DNA of 64,000 bases from Terasakiella magnetica (GTDB lineage: Bacteria; Pseudomonadota; Alphaproteobacteria; Rhodospirillales; Magnetospirillaceae): positions 1 to 64,000 of the forward strand of contig CACVCF010000124.1 of NCBI GenBank assembly GCA_902729415.1, read 5' to 3'. Position numbers and translations under genes: made by a program. The notes under the pieces are model-generated. The model saw only the letters and a program-made list of their open reading frames with translations. It had not been told where the DNA came from and ran no database searches. Position 1 is the stretch's first letter; every line of letters begins with the position of its first letter. This document shows, piece after piece, positions 1 to 8,327 of this stretch.

Positions 1-250
1 CAAACGACGAAAATGACAGCGGCAAAGGCAACCCAGAACACCAGGGCGGCAAGGAAGGCGGCGGCGGCGAGACTGGCGGCGGCGAGACTGGCGGCGGCGA
101 AACTGGCGGCGGCGGTCAGGGTGGAGACAAGGACACCAAATACGACAACGGTGTTGGCAACGGTTCGGACGGTGGGACGCCCGGTAACGCAACGTCAAAC
201 GACGAAAATGACAGCGGCAAAGGCAACCCAGAACACCAGGGCGGCAAGGA
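1..250 (+). repeat. Direct repeat of 55 bp at 195-bp spacing
   Basis: Positions 1-55 and 196-250 are identical (encoding NDENDSGKGNPEHQGGK). The 195-bp spacing is 65 codons, so the window may begin inside a larger in-frame repeat array. Between the copies are three GGGET-coding units at about 75-120. Confidence 0.9.
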
Positions 251-2405
251 TCACAAGGCCGAGGACAAGGACGATCACGGCAAGGACGATCACAAGGCCG
301 AGGACAAGGACGACCACGGCAAGGATGATCACAAGGCCGAGGACAAGGATGACCACGGCAAGGATGATCACAAGGCCGAGGACAAGGACGACCACGGCAA
401 GGATGATCACAAGGCCGAGGACAAGAACGACCACGGCAAGGATGATCACAAGGCCGAGGACAAGGACGACCACGGCAAGGATCACAAGGCCGAGGACAAG
501 GACGACCACGGCAAGGATCACAAAGCCGAGGACAAGGACGACCACGGCAAGGATGATCACAAGGCCGAGGACAAGAACGACCACGGCAAGGATGATCACA
601 AGGCCGAGGACAAGGACGACCACGGCAAGGATCACAAGGCCGAGGACAAGGACGACCACGGCAAGGATCACAAAGCCGAGGACAAGGACGACCACGGCAA
701 GGATGATCACAAGGCCGAGGACAAGAACGACCACGGCAAGGATGATCACAAGGCCGAGGACAAGGACGACCACGGCAAGGATCACAAGGCCGAGGACAAG
801 GACGACCACGGCAAGGATGATCACAAGGCCGAGATCCCTGCTCCGGAGCAGCACCATGTCGATACGCCGGTCCTCAGCGTCAGCTCACATGTCCACACGG
901 TCAGCGATCATGGCGTAGGTATCCAGTCCACCATCAGCACCGACCATACCTCCACCAAGACCACCAACACGGTCACCGGCGGCAACGGCTCTGAATTCGG
1001 TAATGACAGCGGAACCCTGGTGGTCCATGCCACCGCCGATCAGGGCGGCGGCGGCGACAAGCATGGTTTCGATATCCTTTATGACGGCCAGGTCCTCACC
1101 CATGTCGGTGCGGGCACCACCACCCTGACCGGCCTGAATATTCATGATGGCGGCAAGCTAAGCTTCGCAGGCGCCAATGGGACCAACATCACCATTGATC
1201 AGATCTCCTTGAACGGCACCGCGATCGATGCCGGCCAAGGGGTCAAGAGTGGCGGCGTCCAGGTTGACAGCAGCAACCATAATTTCGACCTGCACAACGG
1301 CTCGGTGTCCTTCACCGTCAACGACGGCAATGCCGGTGCCGTTACCTCGACCACCAGCGTCACCACCCACACCCAGACTCTGCATCTGGACGTAACCGGC
1401 AATGAATCGGAGATGGGCGGCGTACATCTGTCTGGCTTCCATGCCGGCGACACCATCAGCGATGCGGGCCATGTCTGGACCGCGGGCAGCGACGGTTCCT
1501 TCACCATCTCGGAATCGCAATTGGATGGCATGATGTCGGGGAGTGCGATCCACCACGACTTCACCGTCACCAGCACCCAGGGCGCCGTCGGCACCATCGA
1601 TGTGGCGGGGGTCAGCCACGATGGAACCGCATTCACCGGATCGGCGGGGGCGGATCATGTGATCGGCACCAGTGGTGCTGATACCCTGTACAGCAACTCA
1701 GCAACGGCGGATCACCTTGTCGCCGACCTTAATATCGGCGCCACCGAGCATGATGCGTCAGCCACCCTGACCTACACCATCGGCGGTGTGCCGGATGGCT
1801 GCTCTCTGGTCAGCGATGCCGGAACCCTGCATCCCGGTGCAGACGGGTCCTACGCGCTATCCAGCGACGACATGCACAACCTTCAGATTGTCATGCCCGG
1901 CGATGGCAGCGTTTCCGACTTTAACCTGTCCGTTACCGCCACAGCCCAGGACGGCAGTTCGGTCGCCAGCGCGTCCCAGGATCTGCATGTGGGCATCAGC
2001 AGCGTGCTGGGCACCGATGGCGGGGATATTCTCGACGGCGGCGCCGGGAACGACGTCATCCACGGTGGGACGGGCAACGACCTCATCATCGGCGGCGCCG
2101 GTGACGACGTTATGACCGGCGGCGGCGGCGGCGATACCTTCCTGTTCGACTTCGGCGGCGGCCACGATACGGTCAATGGCGGCCAGGGGGCGAACTGGAC
2201 CGACACCGTCGATCTCACCTTGGCGACCGAGCATGGCGCGACGGTCTCGGTCACGGTGGGCGAGCACACCTGGACCAATGTCTCCGAACATGCCGCCACC
2301 ACCATCGATGTCGGCCACGATAAGAGCGGTGAAGTCACCATCCACCATGCCGGTGGCGAGGACTCCCACATTCACTTCGACAATATCGAGCACATCAAGA
2401 TGTAG
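3..2405 (+). CDS. Large secreted RTX-type repeat protein, 3' part only
   Basis: About 800 codons are open from the left edge with no start in the window, so the gene is truncated by the edge; the first ATG in this frame (1020) is internal. In order: a Gly/Glu-rich segment with GGGET repeats, a His/Asp/Lys-rich tandem repeat (residues about 83-277), beta-rich modules (a stretch near residues 340-420 loosely resembles a calcium-dependent carbohydrate-binding fold), then RTX nonapeptides (GGAGNDVIHGGTGNDLIIGG, about residues 670-710) and a 90-residue C-terminus typical of type I secretion substrates. Such proteins are exported by ABC/HlyD/TolC machines and fold on binding calcium outside the cell. 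Adhesin or surface-layer function is inference; no catalytic domain is visible. A strong terminator follows. Confidence 0.85.
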   Translation, partial: NDENDSGKGNPEHQGGKEGGGGETGGGETGGGETGGGGQGGDKDTKYDNGVGNGSDGGTPGNATSNDENDSGKGNPEHQGGKDHKAEDKDDHGKDDHKAEDKDDHGKDDHKAEDKDDHGKDDHKAEDKDDHGKDDHKAEDKNDHGKDDHKAEDKDDHGKDHKAEDKDDHGKDHKAEDKDDHGKDDHKAEDKNDHGKDDHKAEDKDDHGKDHKAEDKDDHGKDHKAEDKDDHGKDDHKAEDKNDHGKDDHKAEDKDDHGKDHKAEDKDDHGKDDHKAEIPAPEQHHVDTPVLSVSSHVHTVSDHGVGIQSTISTDHTSTKTTNTVTGGNGSEFGNDSGTLVVHATADQGGGGDKHGFDILYDGQVLTHVGAGTTTLTGLNIHDGGKLSFAGANGTNITIDQISLNGTAIDAGQGVKSGGVQVDSSNHNFDLHNGSVSFTVNDGNAGAVTSTTSVTTHTQTLHLDVTGNESEMGGVHLSGFHAGDTISDAGHVWTAGSDGSFTISESQLDGMMSGSAIHHDFTVTSTQGAVGTIDVAGVSHDGTAFTGSAGADHVIGTSGADTLYSNSATADHLVADLNIGATEHDASATLTYTIGGVPDGCSLVSDAGTLHPGADGSYALSSDDMHNLQIVMPGDGSVSDFNLSVTATAQDGSSVASASQDLHVGISSVLGTDGGDILDGGAGNDVIHGGTGNDLIIGGAGDDVMTGGGGGDTFLFDFGGGHDTVNGGQGANWTDTVDLTLATEHGATVSVTVGEHTWTNVSEHAATTIDVGHDKSGEVTIHHAGGEDSHIHFDNIEHIKM
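249..833 (+). repeat. 39/36-bp tandem repeats with a 150-bp higher-order period
   Basis: Units of 39 bp encode DHKAEDKDDHGKD; shorter 36-bp units lack one Asp codon. From 421 the order (39,39,36,36) forms an exact 150-bp block: 421-570 and 571-720 are identical, including the marker variants aagaac and aaagcc, and a third copy begins at 721. The near-identity suggests recent unequal crossing-over or slippage. All unit lengths are multiples of three, so copy changes keep the frame of the RTX-type protein. Confidence 0.95.
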
Positions 2406-2424
2406 GGGCCGCCTCCAACGGAAA

Positions 2425-2459
2425 AGCCCCGGTGACGAAACCGTCACCGGGGCTTTTTT
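2425..2459 (+). terminator. Rho-independent terminator of the RTX-type gene
   Basis: A perfect 13-bp stem (2425-2437 with 2442-2454), AAAC loop and a run of six T lie 20 bp after the stop codon. Confidence 0.93.
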
Positions 2460-2517
2460 CTTTGCGGAACCGGTCAGGCGGGTATCGCTCCACCCCGGAT
2501 CACACGATCATCGGTCT

Positions 2518-2668
2518 CTAATACCAAGGCCTGATGAGGGAGACTGATCGGGCCTTGGTTGGGCGCAAAGCGCCGCGCGGCCCATGCCGCGGGAGGCAAG
2601 GGCTTCGAAGAAACCCGCCCGCCGCGTGAGGGCCTCGTTGATCGGTTCCGATCAACGAGGCTTGGTCT
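2518..2668. repeat. Possible dispersed palindromic element between convergent genes
   Basis: The left end reads ctaataccaaggcctgatga and the right end aggcttggtctcag, roughly inverted. Inside is a perfect 14-bp palindrome (2632-2645 with 2648-2661, TT loop) containing gatcggttccgatc. A related sequence lies at 32290-32328, also between convergent gene ends. The right end overlaps the last codons of padI. Confidence 0.5.
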
Positions 2669-4077
2669 CAGTTACGGGCGATCTCACGCCGGGCCGATTG
2701 GGGAATTTCGGCTCCGGCCGGAGTGGAGGCGCCGGCCGGAGCCCTATGCGCCGGAGCCGGAGGCTGAGACTTGGCAGCCAGCAGCTTCAGCAGCGCAACC
2801 TGCTCGTCCACCTTGGCCTGGATGTGGGCGAGCTGGTCTTCGTCGAGATGGCGGTACTTACCCAGCGACATGGCGTAATCACGCACCGGCAAGGGGTTGT
2901 CGGTCGAGCGCGTCATGCGCAGGCCATCTTGGGGGGTGTATTCCCACAGCGGATTGAAGTTGCTGTCCACGCTCATGCGGCAGGCTTCGATCACCTTGGA
3001 CGACGGGATACGCCAGCCAGTGGGGCACGGCGAATAGATATGCAGGTAGGAGAAGCCCTCGAACGAGGCCTCGATGGCCTTGTCCAGCTTCTCGTAAAGA
3101 TCTTCCATATAGCCGGTGGACGAGGTCGCCACATAGCGGCACTTATGCGCCACCATCAGCATGGGCAGATTCTTGGCATCCTGGCTTTTACCCTTCATGT
3201 GCTCACCCACCGGGGTGGTCGAGGTCCACGAACCATAGGGGGTCGAACCGGAGCGCTGCATGCCGGTGTTCATATAGCCTTCGTTATCGACACAGATATA
3301 AAGGATCTTCTCGCCACGCTCGGCGGCGCCCGACACGGCGTGGAAGCCGCAATCGCCGGTCCCGCCGTCACCGGCCAGAGCCATGACCACGATGTCCTTG
3401 CGCCCGATCTTGTCGTAATAGCGCCGAATACCGGCCAACATGGAGGCGGTGTTGGTCAAAAGCGGATGGAATACCGGAACCTTGGTACCGGTCTTGCCGT
3501 TATAGCCGACCGAGCCCATGCCGGGGATGCAGCCCGGCGGCGTCGCCAACACCGAATTGCGCCCGATCTTGCGCATGGCATGGCGCATGATCAGCTCGGA
3601 ATTACAGCCCTGACAGCCCGACAGGCCCGGAACGAACATATCTTCCTTATCGCCATATTCACGGAAGATCGAGCCCGCCTTGCGCCATTCCAGCGCCCCG
3701 GTGGGGCAGGCCTTGACGCAGGCCGGATCGCCATCGCACTGGTCGCATTTGGCGACGCGGCCGACGGTTTCATCCACCGCGATCCCGGCATAGGAACACC
3801 CGGCGGTGCACAGCAGGCAATCGACGCAACGATCAGCATCCCAGCCGATGATGCCCGAGCCGCCGTCCTTGCCCAGCGCGCCGGCGGGGCAGACCATGAC
3901 GCATTTTGGGTCGCCGCACTGGCGGCAGATAGCCAGTTCGAACACCCCTTCCTTGGCGCCATCGACGATGGACAGGCGCGGCGCGCCCTTCTTCACCTCG
4001 GAACAGGTCTTCATGCAGTCGCCGCAGCCGTCACACAACTCGGCCCGGAAGGCGATGGTATCGTATGCTGCGCCCAT
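2668..4077 (-). CDS. padI: Phenylglyoxylate-type 2-oxoacid oxidoreductase, beta (TPP) subunit with N-terminal ferredoxin domain
   Basis: 469 residues. The N-terminal ~150 residues carry four Cys clusters (CDGCGDCMKTC, CRQCGDPKCVMVC, CVDCLLCTAGC, CDQCDGDPACVKAC), as in polyferredoxins of the DMSO-reductase B type. The rest is the TPP-binding beta domain of 2-oxoacid:ferredoxin oxidoreductases (GCQGC near its start, then GDGGTGDCGFHAV and DNEGYMNTG for TPP/Mg). It would decarboxylate a 2-oxoacid to the acyl-CoA with electrons passing to Fe-S clusters. The ATG at 4077 has GGAGG five bases upstream, inside the end of padH. The five-gene order gamma, delta, alpha, FAD, beta matches padEFGHI of denitrifying Azoarcus/Aromatoleum. 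Pyruvate or indolepyruvate as substrate cannot be excluded from sequence alone. Confidence 0.82.
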   Translation of the reverse strand: MGAAYDTIAFRAELCDGCGDCMKTCSEVKKGAPRLSIVDGAKEGVFELAICRQCGDPKCVMVCPAGALGKDGGSGIIGWDADRCVDCLLCTAGCSYAGIAVDETVGRVAKCDQCDGDPACVKACPTGALEWRKAGSIFREYGDKEDMFVPGLSGCQGCNSELIMRHAMRKIGRNSVLATPPGCIPGMGSVGYNGKTGTKVPVFHPLLTNTASMLAGIRRYYDKIGRKDIVVMALAGDGGTGDCGFHAVSGAAERGEKILYICVDNEGYMNTGMQRSGSTPYGSWTSTTPVGEHMKGKSQDAKNLPMLMVAHKCRYVATSSTGYMEDLYEKLDKAIEASFEGFSYLHIYSPCPTGWRIPSSKVIEACRMSVDSNFNPLWEYTPQDGLRMTRSTDNPLPVRDYAMSLGKYRHLDEDQLAHIQAKVDEQVALLKLLAAKSQPPAPAHRAPAGASTPAGAEIPQSARREIARN

Positions 4078-4079
4078 CT

Positions 4080-5333
4080 CTACCTCCACTGCTCGCTCAT
4101 GAGCCGACGCCCGGTTTCCACCGGTCGGGCCATGAACGCGTCCTTGCATTCGGTAAGATCAACCTTGCGGCGGATCAGCTCACCCATGACGCCGACGTCG
4201 AAAGGCTGATCGACGCTGGCATAGCCCACCAGACGGTTGTCCGACAGCACCAAACGGCGATAACCGCCCTCCTCGCTCACCGCGATCTCATAACCGGCGG
4301 TGGTGGCCGCCGCCTGACCGATGGACAGGGCGACACGGCCGAAGAAGCGATAGGTATTGACCGGCACACCGCCGGGATAGGCCCGCACATAGCTGTCGCC
4401 CGCCATGCCCATACCGGCGATACGGCCCTGGTCGACCGCCGTGGGGATGATGCCGATCAGCGCCTGCTTGCCGGTGTGGAAATCGAGCGCCTGGGCTACG
4501 TCGCCCGCCGCCCAGATCCCTTCCACGTTGGTGCGCATAGTCTCGTCCACCAAAACGCCGCGGTCGAGTTTGACCCCCGAGCCGTCCAGCCAATCGGTGA
4601 CCGGGCGGACGCCGGTGGCCACCAGCAGCAGATCAGCGGAAATAGTGTTGCCGTTCTCCAAGGTAACGGTGCAGGAATGGCCGCCATCACGGGCTTCCAC
4701 CGCGACCACCTTGCTTTTCAGGAACAGCTTGACGCCGTGGCTGGTAAAAGCGCTTTCGATCGTCTCCGAGGCCTTGGGATCGAAATAGCCGGGCAGAACA
4801 TGATCCTGCATCTCGACCACCGACACCGACAGCCCGGCCTCGGCCAGATTTTCGGCGGCATGCAACCCGACCAGGCCGGCCCCCAGCACCACGGCGCTGC
4901 GAGCACCGCCCATGGCGCTGCGCAAGCGCTTGGCGTCATCTAGGGTGCGCAGGACGTGATAATTGACGCTGTCCAGCCCCTTGACCGGCGGAATAGCAGG
5001 CGCGGCACCAGTGGCGATCAGCAAAGTCTCGTAGCGCCAGCTATCGCCATTGGCGAGCTTGAGAGTCTTGGTCTTGGCATCCAATCCCGCCGCCACCGCA
5101 TTGGGAACGAAGGTGCAGGCGTTGGCGGTGAAGAAATCCTCGTCGCGCAGCAGCACTTTTTCCGGCTTGGACCGCCCCGACACCACATAGGGCAGCACCG
5201 TGGGCGAGTAAGGCAGATGGGCATCGCGGGTGATCATGGCCATCGACCCTTCCGGGTCATGCAGGCGAATGGACCGGAGAGCCTCCAGTGCCGCATGGCT
5301 TGAGCCGACGAGAATATATTTGGCCTCGGGCAT
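4080..5333 (-). CDS. padH: FAD/NAD-dependent oxidoreductase subunit of the padEFGHI-type complex
   Basis: 417 residues, pyridine nucleotide-disulfide oxidoreductase fold: an FAD-binding start (ILVGSSHAALEAL), a central NAD(H) motif VVLGAGLVGLHAAE and the late FAD motif GIWAAGDVAQ. No CxxxxC redox pair is seen, so it resembles NADH:acceptor or nitrite-reductase-type flavoproteins and probably passes electrons from the Fe-S subunits to NAD+. The ATG at 5333 has GAGG upstream; the stop is 2 bp before padI and the start 8 bp after padG, so expression is coupled. The open frame runs on upstream to 5849 but that part overlaps padG and is not coding. Confidence 0.83.
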   Translation of the reverse strand: MPEAKYILVGSSHAALEALRSIRLHDPEGSMAMITRDAHLPYSPTVLPYVVSGRSKPEKVLLRDEDFFTANACTFVPNAVAAGLDAKTKTLKLANGDSWRYETLLIATGAAPAIPPVKGLDSVNYHVLRTLDDAKRLRSAMGGARSAVVLGAGLVGLHAAENLAEAGLSVSVVEMQDHVLPGYFDPKASETIESAFTSHGVKLFLKSKVVAVEARDGGHSCTVTLENGNTISADLLLVATGVRPVTDWLDGSGVKLDRGVLVDETMRTNVEGIWAAGDVAQALDFHTGKQALIGIIPTAVDQGRIAGMGMAGDSYVRAYPGGVPVNTYRFFGRVALSIGQAAATTAGYEIAVSEEGGYRRLVLSDNRLVGYASVDQPFDVGVMGELIRRKVDLTECKDAFMARPVETGRRLMSEQWR

Positions 5334-5341
5334 GATTGACC

Positions 5342-6559
5342 TCAATCGTTCTCGTTCAACCAAACCGGCCCGTTCGGCATCTCGCCGCTGGCCAGCCGCA
5401 GGGTCCGGTCGATGACTTTGGCGAAGTGCTCGACGGTGATGTCGGCACCGGCCAAACCACCGATAAAGCTCATGGCAGGGACACGTACCGGCAGGTGGTA
5501 CAGCGCCGCCAGCACTTCCTGGAACACCGGGCCGCAATTCCAACCGAAATTCACCGCACGATCGACGACGCCGATAGCCTTGACCTTGGACAGGGCCTTG
5601 GCGATCCGCTCGATGGGGAACGGCCGGAAGGTCTTGATCTTGACCAGCCCCATCTTGCGGCCGTCGAGACGGGCCTCGTCCACCGCGTCCTTGGCGGCGC
5701 CGGTCATGGAGCCGATGGTGACCAGGGCCACCTCGGCATCCTCCATGCGGTATTCCTCGATCAGCGGCGACCAATAGCGACCGGTGCGTCGGCCCCAATC
5801 GGCATGGGCCTCCTCGATGACGCGCAGCGCTTCGGTCATGCCGGAACACAGGCCCTTGCGGTACTTGACGAAGGTGGACGGCCCGATGCCGCCGGCACCG
5901 CCGGTCAGCGGGTCTACCGCCATGGGCCGTTGGGGGTCGAGGCAGGCGTGCCAGTTGACATTCTTCTCGCCCAGGAAGGCATCGACCACCGCCTGGTCAG
6001 GCAGTTCCACCCGCGCCACGCCATAAGACAGGTAATTGCCGTCATGGTTGACGTTAACCGGCAGCATCACGTCGGAATGCTCAGCCACCTTGTAAGCGAT
6101 AGGAATGGTGTCGCAAATTTCCTGCTGGGTCTCGCAATACATATGGATCCAGCCCACCTCCTTGACCGTCATGGCGTCCTGCTGGCCGCCCCAGACGCAG
6201 GTGGGAGACACCGAATCGCGGGTCACCAGCGACACCACCATGGGCAGGCGCAGGCCCGGCGTGCGGAAATAGGGCTCGAACATATAGGCCAGCCCTTGGG
6301 CGCTGGTGGCGGAATAGGTCCGCGCTCCGGCCAGGCAGGCGCCGTGCAGCACCGACAGCGCCGAATGCTCTCCCTCCACATCCATCAGGTCGGCGGTCAT
6401 GCGACCGTCGGCGATGAACTGGGCCAGATACTCCACCAGCGAAGATTGCGGCGTGATGGGATAGACCGCCACCATGTCGGGGCGCGACAGACAGGCCCCC
6501 CAGGCGGCGGCTTCGTTGCCGTCGCAGACGATGACTTTACCCGCGGAGTTATTGCTCAT
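5342..6559 (-). CDS. padG: 2-oxoacid oxidoreductase alpha subunit (phenylglyoxylate type)
   Basis: 405 residues. The N-terminal pyrimidine-binding domain has the alpha-subunit signature VYPITPQSSLVEYLAQF and MDVEGEHSALSVLHGA, followed by the transketolase C-terminal-like domain (VGLVKIKTFRPFPIERIA is typical; here MGLVKIKTFRPFPIERIA). Pairs with the TPP subunit PadI and the gamma subunit PadE. Start ATG at 6559 lies one base after the padF stop; the longer frame upstream overlaps padF and is not used. Confidence 0.85.
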   Translation of the reverse strand: MSNNSAGKVIVCDGNEAAAWGACLSRPDMVAVYPITPQSSLVEYLAQFIADGRMTADLMDVEGEHSALSVLHGACLAGARTYSATSAQGLAYMFEPYFRTPGLRLPMVVSLVTRDSVSPTCVWGGQQDAMTVKEVGWIHMYCETQQEICDTIPIAYKVAEHSDVMLPVNVNHDGNYLSYGVARVELPDQAVVDAFLGEKNVNWHACLDPQRPMAVDPLTGGAGGIGPSTFVKYRKGLCSGMTEALRVIEEAHADWGRRTGRYWSPLIEEYRMEDAEVALVTIGSMTGAAKDAVDEARLDGRKMGLVKIKTFRPFPIERIAKALSKVKAIGVVDRAVNFGWNCGPVFQEVLAALYHLPVRVPAMSFIGGLAGADITVEHFAKVIDRTLRLASGEMPNGPVWLNEND

Positions 6560-6560
6560 G

Positions 6561-6827
6561 TCAGCCCTCAGTCTCTTCGACCATGGTGATGGCGCGGTGC
6601 GGACATTCCTCGGCGCAAATGCCGCAGCCCTTGCAGGTGTCGTAATTGAAGTCGAACCACGCCGGCTTCTCGACCACGCACTGCACCGGGCAATACAGCC
6701 AGCAGGTGGCGCATTTGACGCAGCGGTCACGATCAACCACCGGACGCACGGCCCGCCAGTCGCCGGTCAGCAAGGTGGTGTACTCGACCGCGATCGGGCA
6801 CATATTATCGGGAACGTTGGGCTTCAT
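6561..6827 (-). CDS. padF: 2[4Fe-4S] ferredoxin, delta subunit of the pad-type complex
   Basis: 88 residues with two classical clusters, CVKCATCWLYCPVQC and CKGCGICAEECP, so it should carry two [4Fe-4S] centres and move electrons within the 2-oxoacid oxidoreductase. The size fits the smallest subunit of the five-subunit phenylglyoxylate enzyme. It follows padE by 23 bp and precedes padG by one base. Confidence 0.87.
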   Translation of the reverse strand: MKPNVPDNMCPIAVEYTTLLTGDWRAVRPVVDRDRCVKCATCWLYCPVQCVVEKPAWFDFNYDTCKGCGICAEECPHRAITMVEETEG

Positions 6828-6850
6828 GTCAGTAGTCCCTAACAGCCGGC

Positions 6851-7423
6851 TCAGGCGGCTTTTTCTTTGCCGAGATCGACGACGGTGGTCTCGGCAAAGC
6901 CGCGCCGCACTGCCTCGATATTCTGCTTGAGCCCCGCATCACGGAAGTGAGTCCCTTCCAACGCCTTTTCCAGCGAGTCCACCGTCACCAATCCGGTGGC
7001 CTTGGCAAAGGCCCCCAGCATGATGGTGTTGGTGATCTGACGCTTGAAAATCTCCTGGGCGATGTGGCCCGCATTGCAGACCGCCACCTTGCCCAGATGG
7101 GACGGCAAAGCCAGATCCGGCACCTGCTTGCTGGTGGACAGAACGAACGTCCCCCCTGGCGGCATGCCCTGGAACACATCGACTGCTCGAACCACCGTGG
7201 GGTCGATCACCACCACGATATTGGGTGAGTAGATATTGGTAATGCGGCGAATTTCCGTATCGGATAAACGCAGAAATGCCACCACCGGGGCACCACGGCG
7301 CTCGAATCCGAAGGCCGGAATGGCCATGACATTTTGCCCCTCTTCCACCAAAGCGGCGGCGAGAATGGCAGAAGCCAAAACGGCACCTTGACCGCCTCGG
7401 CCATGAAGGCGCACCTCATGCAT
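6851..7423 (-). CDS. padE: 2-oxoacid oxidoreductase gamma subunit (phenylglyoxylate type)
   Basis: 190 residues. Begins with the gamma-subunit signature EVRLHGRGGQGAVLASAILA and contains AIPAFGFERRGAPVVAFLR, typical of POR/IOR gamma subunits. First gene of the five-gene operon; the upstream 7424-7577 stretch is AT-rich and probably carries the promoter. SD GGAGG lies about 10 bases before ATG 7423. Confidence 0.87.
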   Translation of the reverse strand: MHEVRLHGRGGQGAVLASAILAAALVEEGQNVMAIPAFGFERRGAPVVAFLRLSDTEIRRITNIYSPNIVVVIDPTVVRAVDVFQGMPPGGTFVLSTSKQVPDLALPSHLGKVAVCNAGHIAQEIFKRQITNTIMLGAFAKATGLVTVDSLEKALEGTHFRDAGLKQNIEAVRRGFAETTVVDLGKEKAA

Positions 7424-7577
7424 GCCTTCCGATCCTCCCTCTTGCCGGCGCTTGGTGGCCGGTTAATTCGGTACTGGAGTACGTATTACAGATTTTTGAT
7501 TGGAAATGCAAGTTCCGTATCATTTTGCACTGCGATATTTTCATGCATTTCAGATGAATGTTTACAGATGAAAAGCA
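7424..7577 (-). promoter_or_regulatory. Probable promoter region of the padEFGHI operon
   Basis: 154 bp between the liv terminator hairpin and padE, clearly more AT-rich than its surroundings (7485-7560). I could not fix unambiguous -35/-10 boxes or a defined operator; no good FNR palindrome was found. Confidence 0.45.
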
Positions 7578-7599
7578 GGCCGGAGGTTCCCCTCCGGCC
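7571..7599 (-). terminator. Terminator of the liv operon
   Basis: Nine-bp perfect stem ggccggagg/cctccggcc (7578-7586 with 7591-7599) followed on the minus strand by a short T run (A7571-7574). It lies 10 bp after livF and separates the transporter from the padE promoter region. Confidence 0.75.
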
Positions 7600-7608
7600 G
7601 TAATCGTC

Positions 7609-8313
7609 TCAAAGACCCAGATAGGCTTCCTTGACCTTCTCGTTGGTCAAAAGCTTGGCGCCATCATCGGACAGCACCACCGACCCGGTTTCCAGAACAT
7701 AACCGCGGTCGGCGATAGCCAGGGCGGCATAGGCGTTCTGCTCCACCAGGAAGATGGTGGTACCGTTTTCTTTCAAGGCCTCGACGATCTTGAAGATCTC
7801 AGCCACCAGCAACGGAGCCAGCCCCATGCTGGGCTCGTCCAGCAACAGCACCCGCGGGTGCCCCATCAGGGCGCGGGCGATGGCCAGCATCTGCTGTTGA
7901 CCGCCCGAGAGAGTTCCCGCCGGAAGCTCGCGCTTCTTGTGCAGAATGGGGAACATCTCGTACATGCGATCCATATCGGCCTTGATATTCGGGCCGTGGC
8001 GGCGATAGGCGCCGAGGCGAAGATTGTCCTCCACCGACATGGGGCCGAACACCTGGCGCCCTTCCGGCGATTGGCAGATGCCAAGCCCGACCCGGTGTTC
8101 CGGCGACATCTTGGAGATGTCCTTGCCATCGAACTTGATGGTCCCACCGGTGATAGGCTGAACCCCGGACATACACCGCAACAATGTGGTCTTGCCCGCG
8201 CCGTTGGCGCCGACCAGGGCTACCAGCTCACCCTCGCGGATTTGCAGGTCAATGCCCTTCAGGGCCTGGATACGGCCATAATGGCTGGTCAGACCCGAGA
8301 TTTCGAGCAGCAT
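7609..8313 (-). CDS. livF: Branched-chain-type ABC importer ATPase (LivF-like)
   Basis: 234 residues. Walker A GANGAGKTT, signature LSGGQQQMLAIARAL, Walker B VLLLDEPSMGL and the H-loop FLVEQN identify a LivF-class ATPase of the hydrophobic amino acid transport family. The ATG at 8313 is chosen because AAGGGGAA lies just upstream and the length fits the family; a GTG at 8331 overlapping the livG stop would add six residues. Last gene of the livHMGF set; next to the pad operon it may energise uptake of an aromatic acid rather than branched-chain amino acids. Confidence 0.88.
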   Translation of the reverse strand: MLLEISGLTSHYGRIQALKGIDLQIREGELVALVGANGAGKTTLLRCMSGVQPITGGTIKFDGKDISKMSPEHRVGLGICQSPEGRQVFGPMSVEDNLRLGAYRRHGPNIKADMDRMYEMFPILHKKRELPAGTLSGGQQQMLAIARALMGHPRVLLLDEPSMGLAPLLVAEIFKIVEALKENGTTIFLVEQNAYAALAIADRGYVLETGSVVLSDDGAKLLTNEKVKEAYLGL

Positions 8314-8327
8314 TCCCGTTCCCCTTG

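Noticed and set aside
13..918. A 301-codon open frame (Thr/Arg-rich) and an opposite-strand 220-codon frame in the repeat tract
   Set aside because: Both are out-of-frame readings of the 39/36-bp repeats; the RTX-type frame starting at position 3 continues into the RTX domain and has proper codon use.
2584..4209. A 541-codon plus-strand frame opposite padI
   Set aside because: It mirrors a well-defined polyferredoxin/TPP gene and has no recognisable motif; typical of GC-rich antisense frames.
7571..7599. A plus-strand regulatory hairpin for a gene near 7560
   Set aside because: Orientation of the T run and the gene ends fit a minus-strand liv terminator.
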